DNA from: Myxococcaceae bacterium
GTDB taxonomy: Bacteria; Myxococcota_A; Polyangia; Polyangiales; Ga0077539
Reading direction: 5' to 3'
Assembly: GCA_004297725.1 (NCBI GenBank)
Contig: SCUS01000059.1
Location: 1 to 64,000, forward strand
Length of the DNA stretch: 64,000 nt
Below the pieces are notes generated by a model, which worked only from the letters and a program-made list of their open reading frames with translations, had not been told where the DNA came from and did not search any database. A program made the translations under genes and the position numbers. This document shows positions 35,801-44,300 of the stretch, piece by piece (position 1 is the stretch's first letter; each line of letters begins with the position of its first letter).

Positions 35801-37447
35801 ATGAGCGTCATGCGAGCGAGTGCGGTGGTGATCGCGGCGGTAGGGGCGCTCGGCTGTGCAGACGAGCCGAGGGTGTTCCGCGCCGACGCGGGGCCTCGCG
35901 ACACCGGGATGGCCGATCGGGCAACCCCCGTGGACACCGGCGAGCTGCCGGTGGTGGACGCGGGCGTCGCGGTCGACCGGCCGCCGGTGCAGACCACGCG
36001 GGACTTCGTGCGCCCCGGCACCCCCACCGACGCTCCGGCGCGCTTCGACGGCGCCGAAGACCCCGCCGGGGCCCCGTCGCTGGTCTATCCCGACAACGAG
36101 ACCATCATTCCCCCCAACCTGCCTTCATTCGAGATCCATTTCCGACCCGGCTCGGGCAATGACCTCTTCGAGGTCTCCTTCGCCGGGGCGGTGACCGTCG
36201 CCCGCTTCTACACCCGCTGCGTCTCCGTCGGCGGCGGCTGCGCGCTCACCCTCAACGAGACCGACCTCACCCAGGTGGCCGACGCCGCCCGCGGCCGGGG
36301 CAACGTCGTCGTCACCGTCCGCGGCACCCGCTCCCCCGACGCCTCCACCGAGGCCAACCCCGTCGGCCGCTCGGCGCCCATCACCCTCGGCGTCACCCGC
36401 GACTCGCTGCGCGGCGCCGTGTACTGGTGGGCCTCGTCGGGCAGCATCGTCCGCTACGACATGGGCACCGCGGGCGCGCGGGCCGAGCTCTTCCTCCGGG
36501 GCGACCTGATCAACTGCGTCGGCTGCCACGCGCTCTCCCGAGACGGCACGCGCATGTGGGCCGGGCGCGGCCCCATCCCCGGCCTCGTGGCGACCCCGAT
36601 CATCGACGTGGCGACGCGCAACGCCCTCGGCACTCCCTTCAACGCCAGCTTCGGCAGCTTCTCTCCCGACAACTCGCGCTACCTCGCCTCCGACGGCGTC
36701 CGCCTGGCGCTCCTCAACGGCGCCAACGGGATGCCCGTCCCAGGGCTCGCGGGCGGCACCACCGGCTCGATGCCCGACTGGTCGCCCGACGGCACGCAGG
36801 CCGTCTTCTCCCGCCCTCAGGTGACGCCGCCCTTCGGCCCGACGGGCCACTCCGGCGCCTCCGACCTGATGCTCATCCCCTGGTCGGGCACCGCCTTCGG
36901 AGCGGCCACCACCCTGCTCCGCAGCACCGGGATCAACAACTACTATCCCTCCTTCTCTCCCGACAACCGCTGGGTGATCTTCAATCGCGCCGACGGCGGG
37001 TCTTCGAGCAACCTGGGCGCGCAGCTCTGGGTGACCCCTTCGACGGGGGGAGAGCCCATCCGCCTCACGCGCGCCGACGGCGGAGACGCCAACGGAAACT
37101 CCTGGCCCAAGTGGACGCCCTTCGTCGAGCGCACCGGCGGCGAGGTCGACGAGCCCCTCCTGTGGTTCACCTTCACCAGCCGCCGCGACTACGGGCTCCG
37201 CATCCAGCAGCAGGGCCGCGCCCCGGGCGACCGCACCTCGCAGCTCTGGATGGCGGCCTTCCGCCCGACGACGCGCGGCGGCGACCCGAGCACGCCCGCG
37301 TTCTGGCTCCCCTTCCAGAACATCGACCAGGGCAACCACATCGCGCAGTGGGTCCCGTCGCTGCAGCGCCAGGAGTGCGGCACGGGGATGATGTGCGGCA
37401 ACAACGAGACCTGCATCGGCGGCCGCTGCATCGGCGCTCCTCCGTGA
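35801..37447 (+). CDS. c-type haem beta-propeller lipoprotein
   Basis: 548 residues. Lipobox AAVGALGC (~19) and an Asp/Pro-rich linker. Ig-like stretch ~90-200 (FRPGSGNDLFEVSFAGAV), then a single haem motif CVGCHALSRDG (CxxCH, ~243). TolB/PD40 repeats follow (FSPDNSRYLAS, WSPDGTQAVFS, FSPDNRWVIFN), and a Cys-rich tail ends the protein (CGNNETCIGGRCIG). Exported and lipid-anchored, presumably in the outer membrane. A GGAG sits 13 bases before the ATG. GTGA overlap with the next gene. Confidence 0.8.
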   Translation: MSVMRASAVVIAAVGALGCADEPRVFRADAGPRDTGMADRATPVDTGELPVVDAGVAVDRPPVQTTRDFVRPGTPTDAPARFDGAEDPAGAPSLVYPDNETIIPPNLPSFEIHFRPGSGNDLFEVSFAGAVTVARFYTRCVSVGGGCALTLNETDLTQVADAARGRGNVVVTVRGTRSPDASTEANPVGRSAPITLGVTRDSLRGAVYWWASSGSIVRYDMGTAGARAELFLRGDLINCVGCHALSRDGTRMWAGRGPIPGLVATPIIDVATRNALGTPFNASFGSFSPDNSRYLASDGVRLALLNGANGMPVPGLAGGTTGSMPDWSPDGTQAVFSRPQVTPPFGPTGHSGASDLMLIPWSGTAFGAATTLLRSTGINNYYPSFSPDNRWVIFNRADGGSSSNLGAQLWVTPSTGGEPIRLTRADGGDANGNSWPKWTPFVERTGGEVDEPLLWFTFTSRRDYGLRIQQQGRAPGDRTSQLWMAAFRPTTRGGDPSTPAFWLPFQNIDQGNHIAQWVPSLQRQECGTGMMCGNNETCIGGRCIGAPP

Positions 37448-38253
37448 CCACCAACGCCCTCCACGAGTGGGCGCGGGCGTATCTCTTGTCCGATGAGTTG
37501 TCGGTAAAGTTCGCGCCTCCGCCACCCCCCTCCATTACCGACAACGACCCGATCGCCACGGCCTGTCCCGCGCTGCGCCCCGGGCGCCCCCGGGAGTTCA
37601 CCCGCATCGAGCGCGCGGAGAAGAGCCCGAAGGCCGGGGCGCTGCGCGACCCGAAGAAGCGGGCGTGGCTGTTTCACACCTTCATGCACCACGAGCTGCA
37701 GGCCGCGGAGCTCATGGCCTGGGCGATCGTGGCCTTTGCCGACACGCCCGCGGCCTTCCGGAGAGGGCTCGCCAGCATCTTGTTGGAAGAGGTGCGGCAC
37801 ATGGTGCTGTATCGCGAGGCGCTGGAGGCGCTGGGCTGCGCGCTGGGGGAGTTCGGGGTGCGCGACTGGTTCTGGCAGAGGGTTCCGGCGGCGAAGGGGC
37901 CGGCGGAGTTCTGCGCGGTGATGGGCCTCGGGCTGGAGGCCGCCAACCTCGATCACAGCATGCGATACGCCCGGTGGCTGCGAGAGGCGGGCGACGAGCG
38001 CGGGGCCGACCTGCAGACCCTCATCGGCGAGGAGGAACTCCCCCACGTGCGCTTCGCCCTCCACTGGTTCAAGCGCTTCGCGGGCGACACCGACTTCGCG
38101 ACATGGTGCGCCCACCTGCCGCCGCCGCTCTCTCCGGTGCTGCTCCGGGGCCTGCCCCTCGACGTCGAGCGCCGCGCCCGCGCGGGGATGGACCCCTCGT
38201 TCATCGAGCAGCTCGCCAGCGTGCGCTTCGACCCGAAGGCCCCGCGCTCGTGA
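37444..38253 (+). CDS. DUF455 ferritin-like protein
   Basis: 269 residues from GTG 37444. A four-helix ferritin-like domain with candidate diiron ligands: HHELQAAELMAWAI (E/H, ~76), LLEEVRHMVLYREAL (ExxRH, ~118), GLGLEAANLDHSMRYA (E..H, ~163) and IGEEELPHVRFAL (ExxxxH, ~195). The DUF455 family occurs widely but has no settled reaction. No signal peptide. Sits between a haem lipoprotein and an ATP-grasp-like gene with GTGA overlaps on both sides, so a joint role in a metal-dependent modification is plausible. The inverted repeat at 37498-37544 is near its start. Confidence 0.82.
   Translation: MTTNALHEWARAYLLSDELSVKFAPPPPPSITDNDPIATACPALRPGRPREFTRIERAEKSPKAGALRDPKKRAWLFHTFMHHELQAAELMAWAIVAFADTPAAFRRGLASILLEEVRHMVLYREALEALGCALGEFGVRDWFWQRVPAAKGPAEFCAVMGLGLEAANLDHSMRYARWLREAGDERGADLQTLIGEEELPHVRFALHWFKRFAGDTDFATWCAHLPPPLSPVLLRGLPLDVERRARAGMDPSFIEQLASVRFDPKAPRS
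37498..37544. repeat. 10-bp inverted repeat TTGTCGGTAA...TTACCGACAA
   Basis: Perfect arms at 37498-37507 and 37535-37544 with a 27-bp GC-rich spacer, inside codons 19-34 of the DUF455 gene. The arms are AT-richer than their surroundings and use TTG, GTA and ATT codons. The inner GTAA/TTAC are the reverse arrangement of the WTAC-N8-GTAW dyad. Could be an mRNA hairpin or a binding site. Confidence 0.5.
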
Positions 38254-39110
38254 CCCGCGAGCCCCGGCTGTGGGTGCTCAACTTCGACGCCGAGGACGAG
38301 CTCGCCCGCCCCGGGGCGATGACCCCCTCGCCCACCCTCCGCGCGCGCTTCGAGCAGCTCGCGCAGCGCACCACGCTGCTGGCCCCGGGCGACCTGCGGC
38401 TGGACGAGTTCGCCCCGCCCGATCGGTCGGGCCGGGGGATGCAGGGCGCGGCGTGGTGCCCGACCCCGAGGGCGCTGAGGGCGCTGGCGAGGGCCGGGGC
38501 GCGGCTGCCGGAGGCTCCCTCCGCGGAGGTGCTGCGCGCGGCCAACCACCGCGGGTTGATGGAGGGGCGGCTGGGGTCGCTCCCGGGCGCTCGCTATGTG
38601 CGCACGCGCGCGGAGTATGAAGAGACCGTCGCGGAGGGATCACCCACCGGCGCGTGGCTCATGAAGCGGGCGTGGTCCTACAACGGGCGGGGGCGGTGCC
38701 GTTGGAGGGAGGGGGCGGACGATCCGCACGTGGCGCGCTGGGTCGACGCCGCGCTGGCGACGGGGGAGGGACTGCAGGTGGAGCCCGAGGTGCCGCGCAC
38801 GCTCGACGTGGGGCTGCACGGCGAGCTCGGCCGCGGGGGGGAGGCGCGCCTCGGGGCGCTCACGGTGCAGCGCTGCGACGCGTTCGGCGCGTGGGAGTCG
38901 ACGGCGCTCGCGGAGCCCGGGACGCTCACCGGGGAGGAGTCGCGGAGCCTGGACGAGGCGATGGGCGAGGTGCTGCGGGCGCTGCGGGAGGTCGGGTATT
39001 TCGGCCCCTTCGGCGTGGACGCCTACCGATGGACGGGGGGCTTCGTGCCGTGCTGCGACGTGAACGCGCGCTACACGATGGGCTGGGCCGTGGGGATGTC
39101 CGCGGGGTGA
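38250..39110 (+). CDS. ATP-grasp-like protein, unknown substrate
   Basis: 286 residues from GTG 38250 (GTGA overlap). Pattern resembles an ATP-grasp fold: LMKRAWSYNGRGRCR (~130) for a Lys in the nucleotide site, LQVEPEVPRTLDVGLHGEL, EVGYFGPFGVDAYRW and CCDVNARYTMGW (N and acidic residues that would bind magnesium) near the C-terminus. I do not know the product. Last gene of the haem-lipoprotein/DUF455 operon, ending 9 bp from the convergent tatD. Confidence 0.62.
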   Translation: MTREPRLWVLNFDAEDELARPGAMTPSPTLRARFEQLAQRTTLLAPGDLRLDEFAPPDRSGRGMQGAAWCPTPRALRALARAGARLPEAPSAEVLRAANHRGLMEGRLGSLPGARYVRTRAEYEETVAEGSPTGAWLMKRAWSYNGRGRCRWREGADDPHVARWVDAALATGEGLQVEPEVPRTLDVGLHGELGRGGEARLGALTVQRCDAFGAWESTALAEPGTLTGEESRSLDEAMGEVLRALREVGYFGPFGVDAYRWTGGFVPCCDVNARYTMGWAVGMSAG

Positions 39111-39118
39111 ATCGCCGC

Positions 39119-39922
39119 TCAGCGGAACCCGAACAGCGCGCAGGCGTTGTCGGTGGTGACCTGGGAGACGTGCTCGAGGGTCTGCCCCCGGAGCGTGGCG
39201 AGGGACTGGGCGATCACCGGGAGGTCGCAGGGCTCGCAGCGCCGGTCGGAGCGGTCGACGCCCGTGGGGAGCTGGTCGGGCGCGTCGGTCTCGACGAGCA
39301 TCCGGTGGTCGGGGACGGCCTTGGCGCTGTCGATGGGGCTGCGGGCGCGAGGCCGGGTGATGGCGCCGCCGAAGGAGAGGTGGAAGCCCAGCTCGGTCCA
39401 GGCGCGCACGAGGTCGGGGCCGCCGGAGTAGCTGTGCACCATGCCGCGCCGCGACGGCAGCGGAACAGACCGGAGCAGCGTGAGCGCGAGGGCGTGCGAG
39501 CGCACCACGTGGAGCACCAGCGGGAGGTCGAGCGCGGCGGCCACGGCGACCTGCGCCAGGAATACCTGGCGCTGTAACATCGGGTCGACGATGGCGGGGT
39601 CGAGGGACGCGTCGAGGCCGCACTCGCCGATGGCGACCACCTGGTCGCGGTGGGCCTGCGCGGTGGCCGCGAGCTCCTTGAGGCCGCGGTCGAGGGCGGC
39701 GCGCGGGAGCGTGAGCAGCGCGTGGGGGTGGATGCCGAGGGCCACGACGCGCTCCCGGGGGAGGGCGCATTCGAGGGTGGCGCGCCAGGTGTCGGGGCGC
39801 ACCGCGGGGACGACCGCGCGGGTGACGTGCCGGGCGCGGGCGCGCTCCCAGACGGCGTCACGGTCGGAGGAGAACGCGGGGAGGTCGAGGTGGCAGTGCG
39901 CGTCGACGAGGAGGGCGGTCAC
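39119..39922 (-). CDS. tatD: TatD family metal-dependent hydrolase
   Basis: 267 residues from GTG 39922. TIM-barrel metallohydrolase: VDAHCHLDL (HxH), GIHPHA, IGECGLDASLDP (metal Glu), LVLHVVRS, and HSYSGG, then LVETDAPDQLPTG with the catalytic Asp. Members are 3'-5' DNA exonucleases or deoxyribonucleases. The GTGA start overlaps the stop of the preceding small gene. Contains dyad site 8. Confidence 0.9.
   Translation of the reverse strand: MTALLVDAHCHLDLPAFSSDRDAVWERARARHVTRAVVPAVRPDTWRATLECALPRERVVALGIHPHALLTLPRAALDRGLKELAATAQAHRDQVVAIGECGLDASLDPAIVDPMLQRQVFLAQVAVAAALDLPLVLHVVRSHALALTLLRSVPLPSRRGMVHSYSGGPDLVRAWTELGFHLSFGGAITRPRARSPIDSAKAVPDHRMLVETDAPDQLPTGVDRSDRRCEPCDLPVIAQSLATLRGQTLEHVSQVTTDNACALFGFR
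39560..39579. other. WTAC-N8-GTAW dyad site 8
   Basis: GAATAC-N8-GTAACA in tatD, read TTA-CAG-CGC-CAG-GTA-TTC on the coding strand, the same TTA/GTA pair as in sites 2, 4 and 10 although the proteins are unrelated. Confidence 0.7.
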
Positions 39923-40185
39923 GAAGGGTTCACGCCGGTCGCGGCGCGGGCGAAGGCCTCGCGCACGGCGACGGTGGCGCTCACCAGGCGGCCGCGCACC
40001 ACGAACGCGTCGGCCTCCTTGCGCGACCCTGCCACCTTCAGCGTGAAGGGGAGGGCCTCGTCGAGGGTGCCCTGCGCGGGAGCGCCGGGCGGAAACGGCC
40101 GCGTCGAGCGCACCGTCACCTGGATGGCGTCGACCGCGACGACCGTCGCCTCGCCGTCGCCGGACCATCGGATGAGGCCGCTCAA
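39919..40185 (-). CDS. Small PilZ-like protein between smpB and tatD
   Basis: 88 residues if started at TTG 40185, whose first bases overlap the smpB stop (TTGA), as its own stop overlaps the tatD start (GTGA). This tight packing supports a real gene despite the rare start. Sequence: IRWSGDGEATVVAVDAIQVTV, STRPFPPGAPAQGTL, LPFTLKVAGSRKEADAFVVRGRL, consistent with a short PilZ-type beta-barrel, although the RxxxR c-di-GMP motif is not clear. Function unknown. Confidence 0.6.
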   Translation of the reverse strand: MSGLIRWSGDGEATVVAVDAIQVTVRSTRPFPPGAPAQGTLDEALPFTLKVAGSRKEADAFVVRGRLVSATVAVREAFARAATGVNPS

Positions 40186-40658
40186 TGCATCCTCCGCTTG
40201 ATGGCCGCCCGGGCCTCGCGGTCGCCTTCGCGGCGCTTGATCTCCTGCCGGCGGTCGGCGCCGTCCTTGGCGTGCGCGAGGCCGAGCTCGATCTTCACCT
40301 TGCTGTCCTTGAAGTAGGCCCTGAGGGCGATGAGCGTGAGGCCCTTCTGCGAGACCTTGCCGTCGATGCGGTCGATCTCCGCGCGGTGCGCGAGCAGCCG
40401 CCGGGCGCGCTTCTCCTCCACCTTCGGGCCGGTCGCGTACTTGTACGGCGCGATGTACGCGTTGATGAGCGTGAGCTGGCCGTTGAGCACCATCGCGTAG
40501 GTGTCGCCGAGCTCCATCTTGCCGGCGCGGAGGCTCTTCACCTCGGCGCCCGTCAGCACGATGCCCACCTCGATGACCTCGTCGACCGTGTAACGCATCG
40601 AGGCGCGGCGGTTCTCGGAGATGAGCTTGAACCCGTCTGCGGGGCGAGGCGTGGCCAT
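40182..40658 (-). CDS. smpB: SsrA-binding protein SmpB
   Basis: 158 residues from ATG 40658. Full SmpB: SENRRASMRYTVDEVIEVGIVLTG, EVKSLRAGKMELGDTYAMV, NAYIAPYKYATG, RARRLLAHRAEIDRIDG, then GLTLIALRAYFKDSKVKIELGLAHAKDGADRR and the basic tail. Binds tmRNA and brings it to stalled ribosomes. The tmRNA gene itself is not in this window. First gene of smpB, PilZ-like, tatD; divergent from comF. Confidence 0.95.
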   Translation of the reverse strand: MATPRPADGFKLISENRRASMRYTVDEVIEVGIVLTGAEVKSLRAGKMELGDTYAMVLNGQLTLINAYIAPYKYATGPKVEEKRARRLLAHRAEIDRIDGKVSQKGLTLIALRAYFKDSKVKIELGLAHAKDGADRRQEIKRREGDREARAAIKRRMH

Positions 40659-40725
40659 GGCGAGGCAGCGGTGTAGCACGCCCTCGCTCGCAACGTGCGT
40701 TCCAGCCTCTCCCGACAAGGCGCCC

Positions 40726-41388
40726 ATGCGCATTGCCCCGCTCTCCTGGCTCGCGGCCCGGGCGCTCGCCCTCGCCGACCTGCTCGCCCCGCGCCGCTGC
40801 GTCGCGTGCGGCGAGCCCGTCGCCCTCCCCCTCTGCGACCTCTGCGCGGTGTCCCTGCTCGACGCGCCCGACCCCCTGCCCGGCATCCTCGTCGCCCACG
40901 AGCACGGCGGCGCCCTCGCGCGGGCGGTTTACCGGGCCAAGTATGACGGCGACCCGACCCGCGCCGCCCGGCTCGGCGCGCTGCTGCTCCCGCTGACCGC
41001 GGGCATCGCCCGGCCGGTGGGCTGCGTGATCCCGGTGCCGCTGCACCCGCGGCGGCTGCGGCAGCGCGGGTACAACCAGTCGATGGAGCTCGCCCGCCCG
41101 GTCGCCCTCGCGCTGGGCTGCCCCCTCCTGGCGGAGGGCCTCGTGAGGGTGCGCGACACGCCCACGCAGACCACCCTCGCGCGGGGCGAGCGGGAGGCCA
41201 ACGTGGCGGGGGTGTTCCGCGCGGCGGGGCCGAGGGCGATCGAGGGGGCGCACGTGGTGGTCGTCGACGACGTGGTCACCACCGGGGCGACCATGAGGGC
41301 CGCGATGGCCGCGGCGAGCTCGGCGGGCGCGGCCTCGGTCACCGGCCTCGCGCTCTCTCGAATGCCCCGCCTGAACCCGCGCGGCTGA
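40726..41388 (+). CDS. comF: ComF family phosphoribosyltransferase-like protein
   Basis: 220 residues. N-terminal zinc knuckle CVACGEPVALPLCDLC (two CxxC, ~25-40), then VYRAKYDGD, IPVPLHPRRLRQRGYNQS and the PRPP-loop VVVVDDVVTTGATM (~180). ComF proteins aid uptake or processing of transforming DNA. Ends directly against the convergent kinase gene at 41389 with no gap. Contains dyad site 9. Confidence 0.9.
   Translation: MRIAPLSWLAARALALADLLAPRRCVACGEPVALPLCDLCAVSLLDAPDPLPGILVAHEHGGALARAVYRAKYDGDPTRAARLGALLLPLTAGIARPVGCVIPVPLHPRRLRQRGYNQSMELARPVALALGCPLLAEGLVRVRDTPTQTTLARGEREANVAGVFRAAGPRAIEGAHVVVVDDVVTTGATMRAAMAAASSAGAASVTGLALSRMPRLNPRG
40927..40946. other. WTAC-N8-GTAW dyad site 9
   Basis: GTTTAC-N8-GTATGA in comF, coding phase TAC...TAT (GTT-TAC-CGG-GCC-AAG-TAT). 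It falls in the conserved YRAKYDG motif of ComF, so protein constraint may contribute. Confidence 0.55.
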
Positions 41389-44300
41389 TCACCCCCGCGC
41401 GTACCCGTCGAGCCACTGCAGCCTCGCCTTCGCCCCGTTCTTCTCCCAGAGCGCCCTCGACCGCGTCAGCGCCTCGTCCCGCTCCCGCCCCGCGGGCATC
41501 ACGTGCAGCGCCAGCAGCGCCTCCGCGTGCGCCGCCTCGCCGCGCTGCCCGTCCTCGCGCGCCAGGCCGAGCGCCTCGCGCCACCGCGCGCCCGCCGTCG
41601 TCGTGTCGCCGCTCGACCACGCGAGCAGCCCCGCCCAGCGCGTCGCCAGCACCCGCCCCACGGGCTGCATCTTCGCCCAGCGCTGCGTGCGCGCCACCGC
41701 CGCCGCGAACCTCCCCCGGTCGAGCCCCGCGCGCTGCGCCGCCAGGAAGACCTCCAGCGTGCCCTCCCACAGGTGCACCGCCGTCGACGGAATCGCCCGC
41801 TCGGTGCCGACGCCGTGCAGCGCCTCGTCGGCGAGCGCCACGGCCTCCTCGAGGCGGCCCTCCCCGAGGTGCACGGCCGCCTGCATCGCCTGGTTGAGCG
41901 ACCGCACCAGCGCGTCGGCCCGGTCGGGGTGCCTCCCCAGCGTCGCCAGCGCGGCCTTCGCGGCGGGCCGGTCGCCCCCCGAGAGGTGCGCGAAGGCCTC
42001 CGTGTGGATGAGCGCCGCCCGCTGCCCGAACATGTCGTCGCCCAGGGCGTCCATGGCCACCGCGACGGCGTCCCGCATCGCGTCGATGCGCCCGTCGTAC
42101 CAGTGCAGCATCGCCAGCACCGAGGTGCAGAGCCCCTCGTCGAGCCGGTCGCCGGTGAAGCGCGTCTGCGCGATCGCCCCGTCGATGAGCGCCCTCGCCC
42201 TCCCCCTCTCGTCGCGGCCCATGCGCCACACCGACTCCAGCAGCGAGGCCGCCGAGCGCCCCCGCCACGTCACGCCCTCCTCGCTCAGGGGCGCCGCCGC
42301 GGCCGCCCGAGCGCGGTTGAAATAGCGCTGCGCCAGCCCGTCGAGACCGAGCGTCCCCGCGGCGTAGCCCAGCGCCCCGAGGGCGTCGACGTGCGCGTCG
42401 CCCGCGCGCTCGGCCAGGTTCGCCGCCGCGAGGCTGCCGGCCAGCACCCCCGCCCGGTCGCCTCGGAAGATCGCCACGTGGGCGAGCTTGCCCGCGGCGT
42501 GCGCGGCGATGGTGAGCCCCTCCCGGTCGCCTGCGCTCGCTCGCCGCGTCCGCATCCCGTGCTGCACCTGCTCCAGCACGTGCCCCAGCAGAAACCTCGC
42601 CCGCCGGACGCCGGTCTCCGGCACCCACGGCTCGTAGGGCTCCATCGCCGCGACGAGCCAGCGCTCGGCCTGCTTGAAGTCCCCCAGCACGAAGCTCGCG
42701 TCGCCCGCCTGCCAGCACCAGCGCGCCATGGCGAGCCGGGCCGCGTCGTCGTGAGCCCTGCCCCGGTGCCACGCGATGGCGACCTTCAGGAAGCGGATCG
42801 CGTCCGCGAAGGCGCCGTCCCGGTACGAGCGCTCCCCCGCTCGGCCCGCGTGGAAGGCCTCGCGCCCCGGCTCGCCCGCCTCGCGCCAGTGCATCACCAG
42901 GTCGCCGTGGAGCATCCCCAGCTCGGGGTCGCGCTGCAGCGCGGCCTCCAGGGCCTCCGCGGCGCGGAGGTGAAGCACCCTCCTCCGCTCCGGGGTGAGG
43001 TCTCGCCGGGCCGCCTCGCGCAGCTTGTCGTGCACCAGCCTGAAGCGATCGCCCCCGGCCTCCTCCAGGATCTGTCGGTTGGACAGCTCGCGCAGCGCGT
43101 CGATCACCGCGTGCTCGCCGAGGCCCGACACGGCGATGATCACCGCGGTCTCCGCCTCGCGTCCCAGCACCGCGGCGGACTCCAGCACCGCGCGCTCGTC
43201 GGGCGCGAGCCCTCGCAGGCGGCGCCCCACCAGGTCGAGCAGGGAGCCCGGCGAGGGCAGCGCCGCGGCCCCGCGCTCGTCGAGCAGCCAGCGGCCGTCG
43301 AGGTCGCGGCTGAGGAGCCCCTCGGCGATGGCCATGCGCAGGTACTCGGAGACGTAGAAGGGGTTGCCCTGCGAGCGCTCGGCGAGGAAGTCCACGAGCA
43401 CGGGCGGCGGCTCGGCGAGCGCGAGCATGTCGGACACCAGCGCGGACACCGAGCGCCCCGCGAGGCTGTCCACCTTCACCAGCGTCACGGCCTCCGAGGA
43501 CAGCAGGCGCGGCAGGGTGTCGCCGAGCTCGTCGTCGCGGAAGGTTCCGAGCACCAGCACGCGGTGCTTCGCGAAGAAGGCCGGGCTCAGCGAGGCCAGC
43601 AGGGCGATGGTGAGGTCGTCGGCCCACTGCAGGTCGTCGATGACCAGCATCAGGGGCTCGTCCCTGGAGACCGCCGCGAGGGTGTCGCGCACCGCCTCGA
43701 GCGCTCGCCGCCGCGCGGCCGGCGCGGGCAGCTCCGGCAGCTCGGGCACCGCCGCGAAGCCCGGCACCGCCGCGATGGAGGGCTCGTAGTGCGCGAGCAC
43801 GCGGGCCCAGGTGCCGAGCCATTTCGCAAAGGTCGCCGCGCCCTCGTCGCTGCACCGGTCGGCGATCGCCTGGAACAACCCCCGGAGCGGGTGCAGCGCC
43901 GACCCCCGGCCCTCGACCCCCGCGTCGATCGTCTGGCCCGGGCGCGACCCGCTCGTCGTCGTGCGTCCCGGCTCGGGGCCCGAGGCGCGCGGGAGCGACA
44001 CGCACTCGCCCGCGACCACGAGCATGTTGCTGCGCCCGGCGTGCTGGGCGATCTCCGCGACGATGCGGGTCTTGCCGACCCCGCTCTGGCCGCCGAGCAG
44101 CACGATGCCCCCGCGGCCCTCGCCGAGGTCGCGCAGCCGCTGTTGCAGCGAGGCGATGGTCTCCTCGCGGCCGATGATCCCTGGGCGGTAGAGGTAGGCC
44201 GACGGCTTGACGATGGGGGTCGACAGCCGGGCCTCGCTGCCGTGCCGGCCCCGGGAGATCTCCCAGAGCGCGCTGGCCACGTCGTCGGCGTGCCCGATGC

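Noticed and set aside
36125..37525. 466-codon minus-strand frame in the haem lipoprotein gene
   Set aside because: Antisense shadow, all low-complexity Ala/Gly/Arg; the plus strand has lipobox, CxxCH and propeller motifs.
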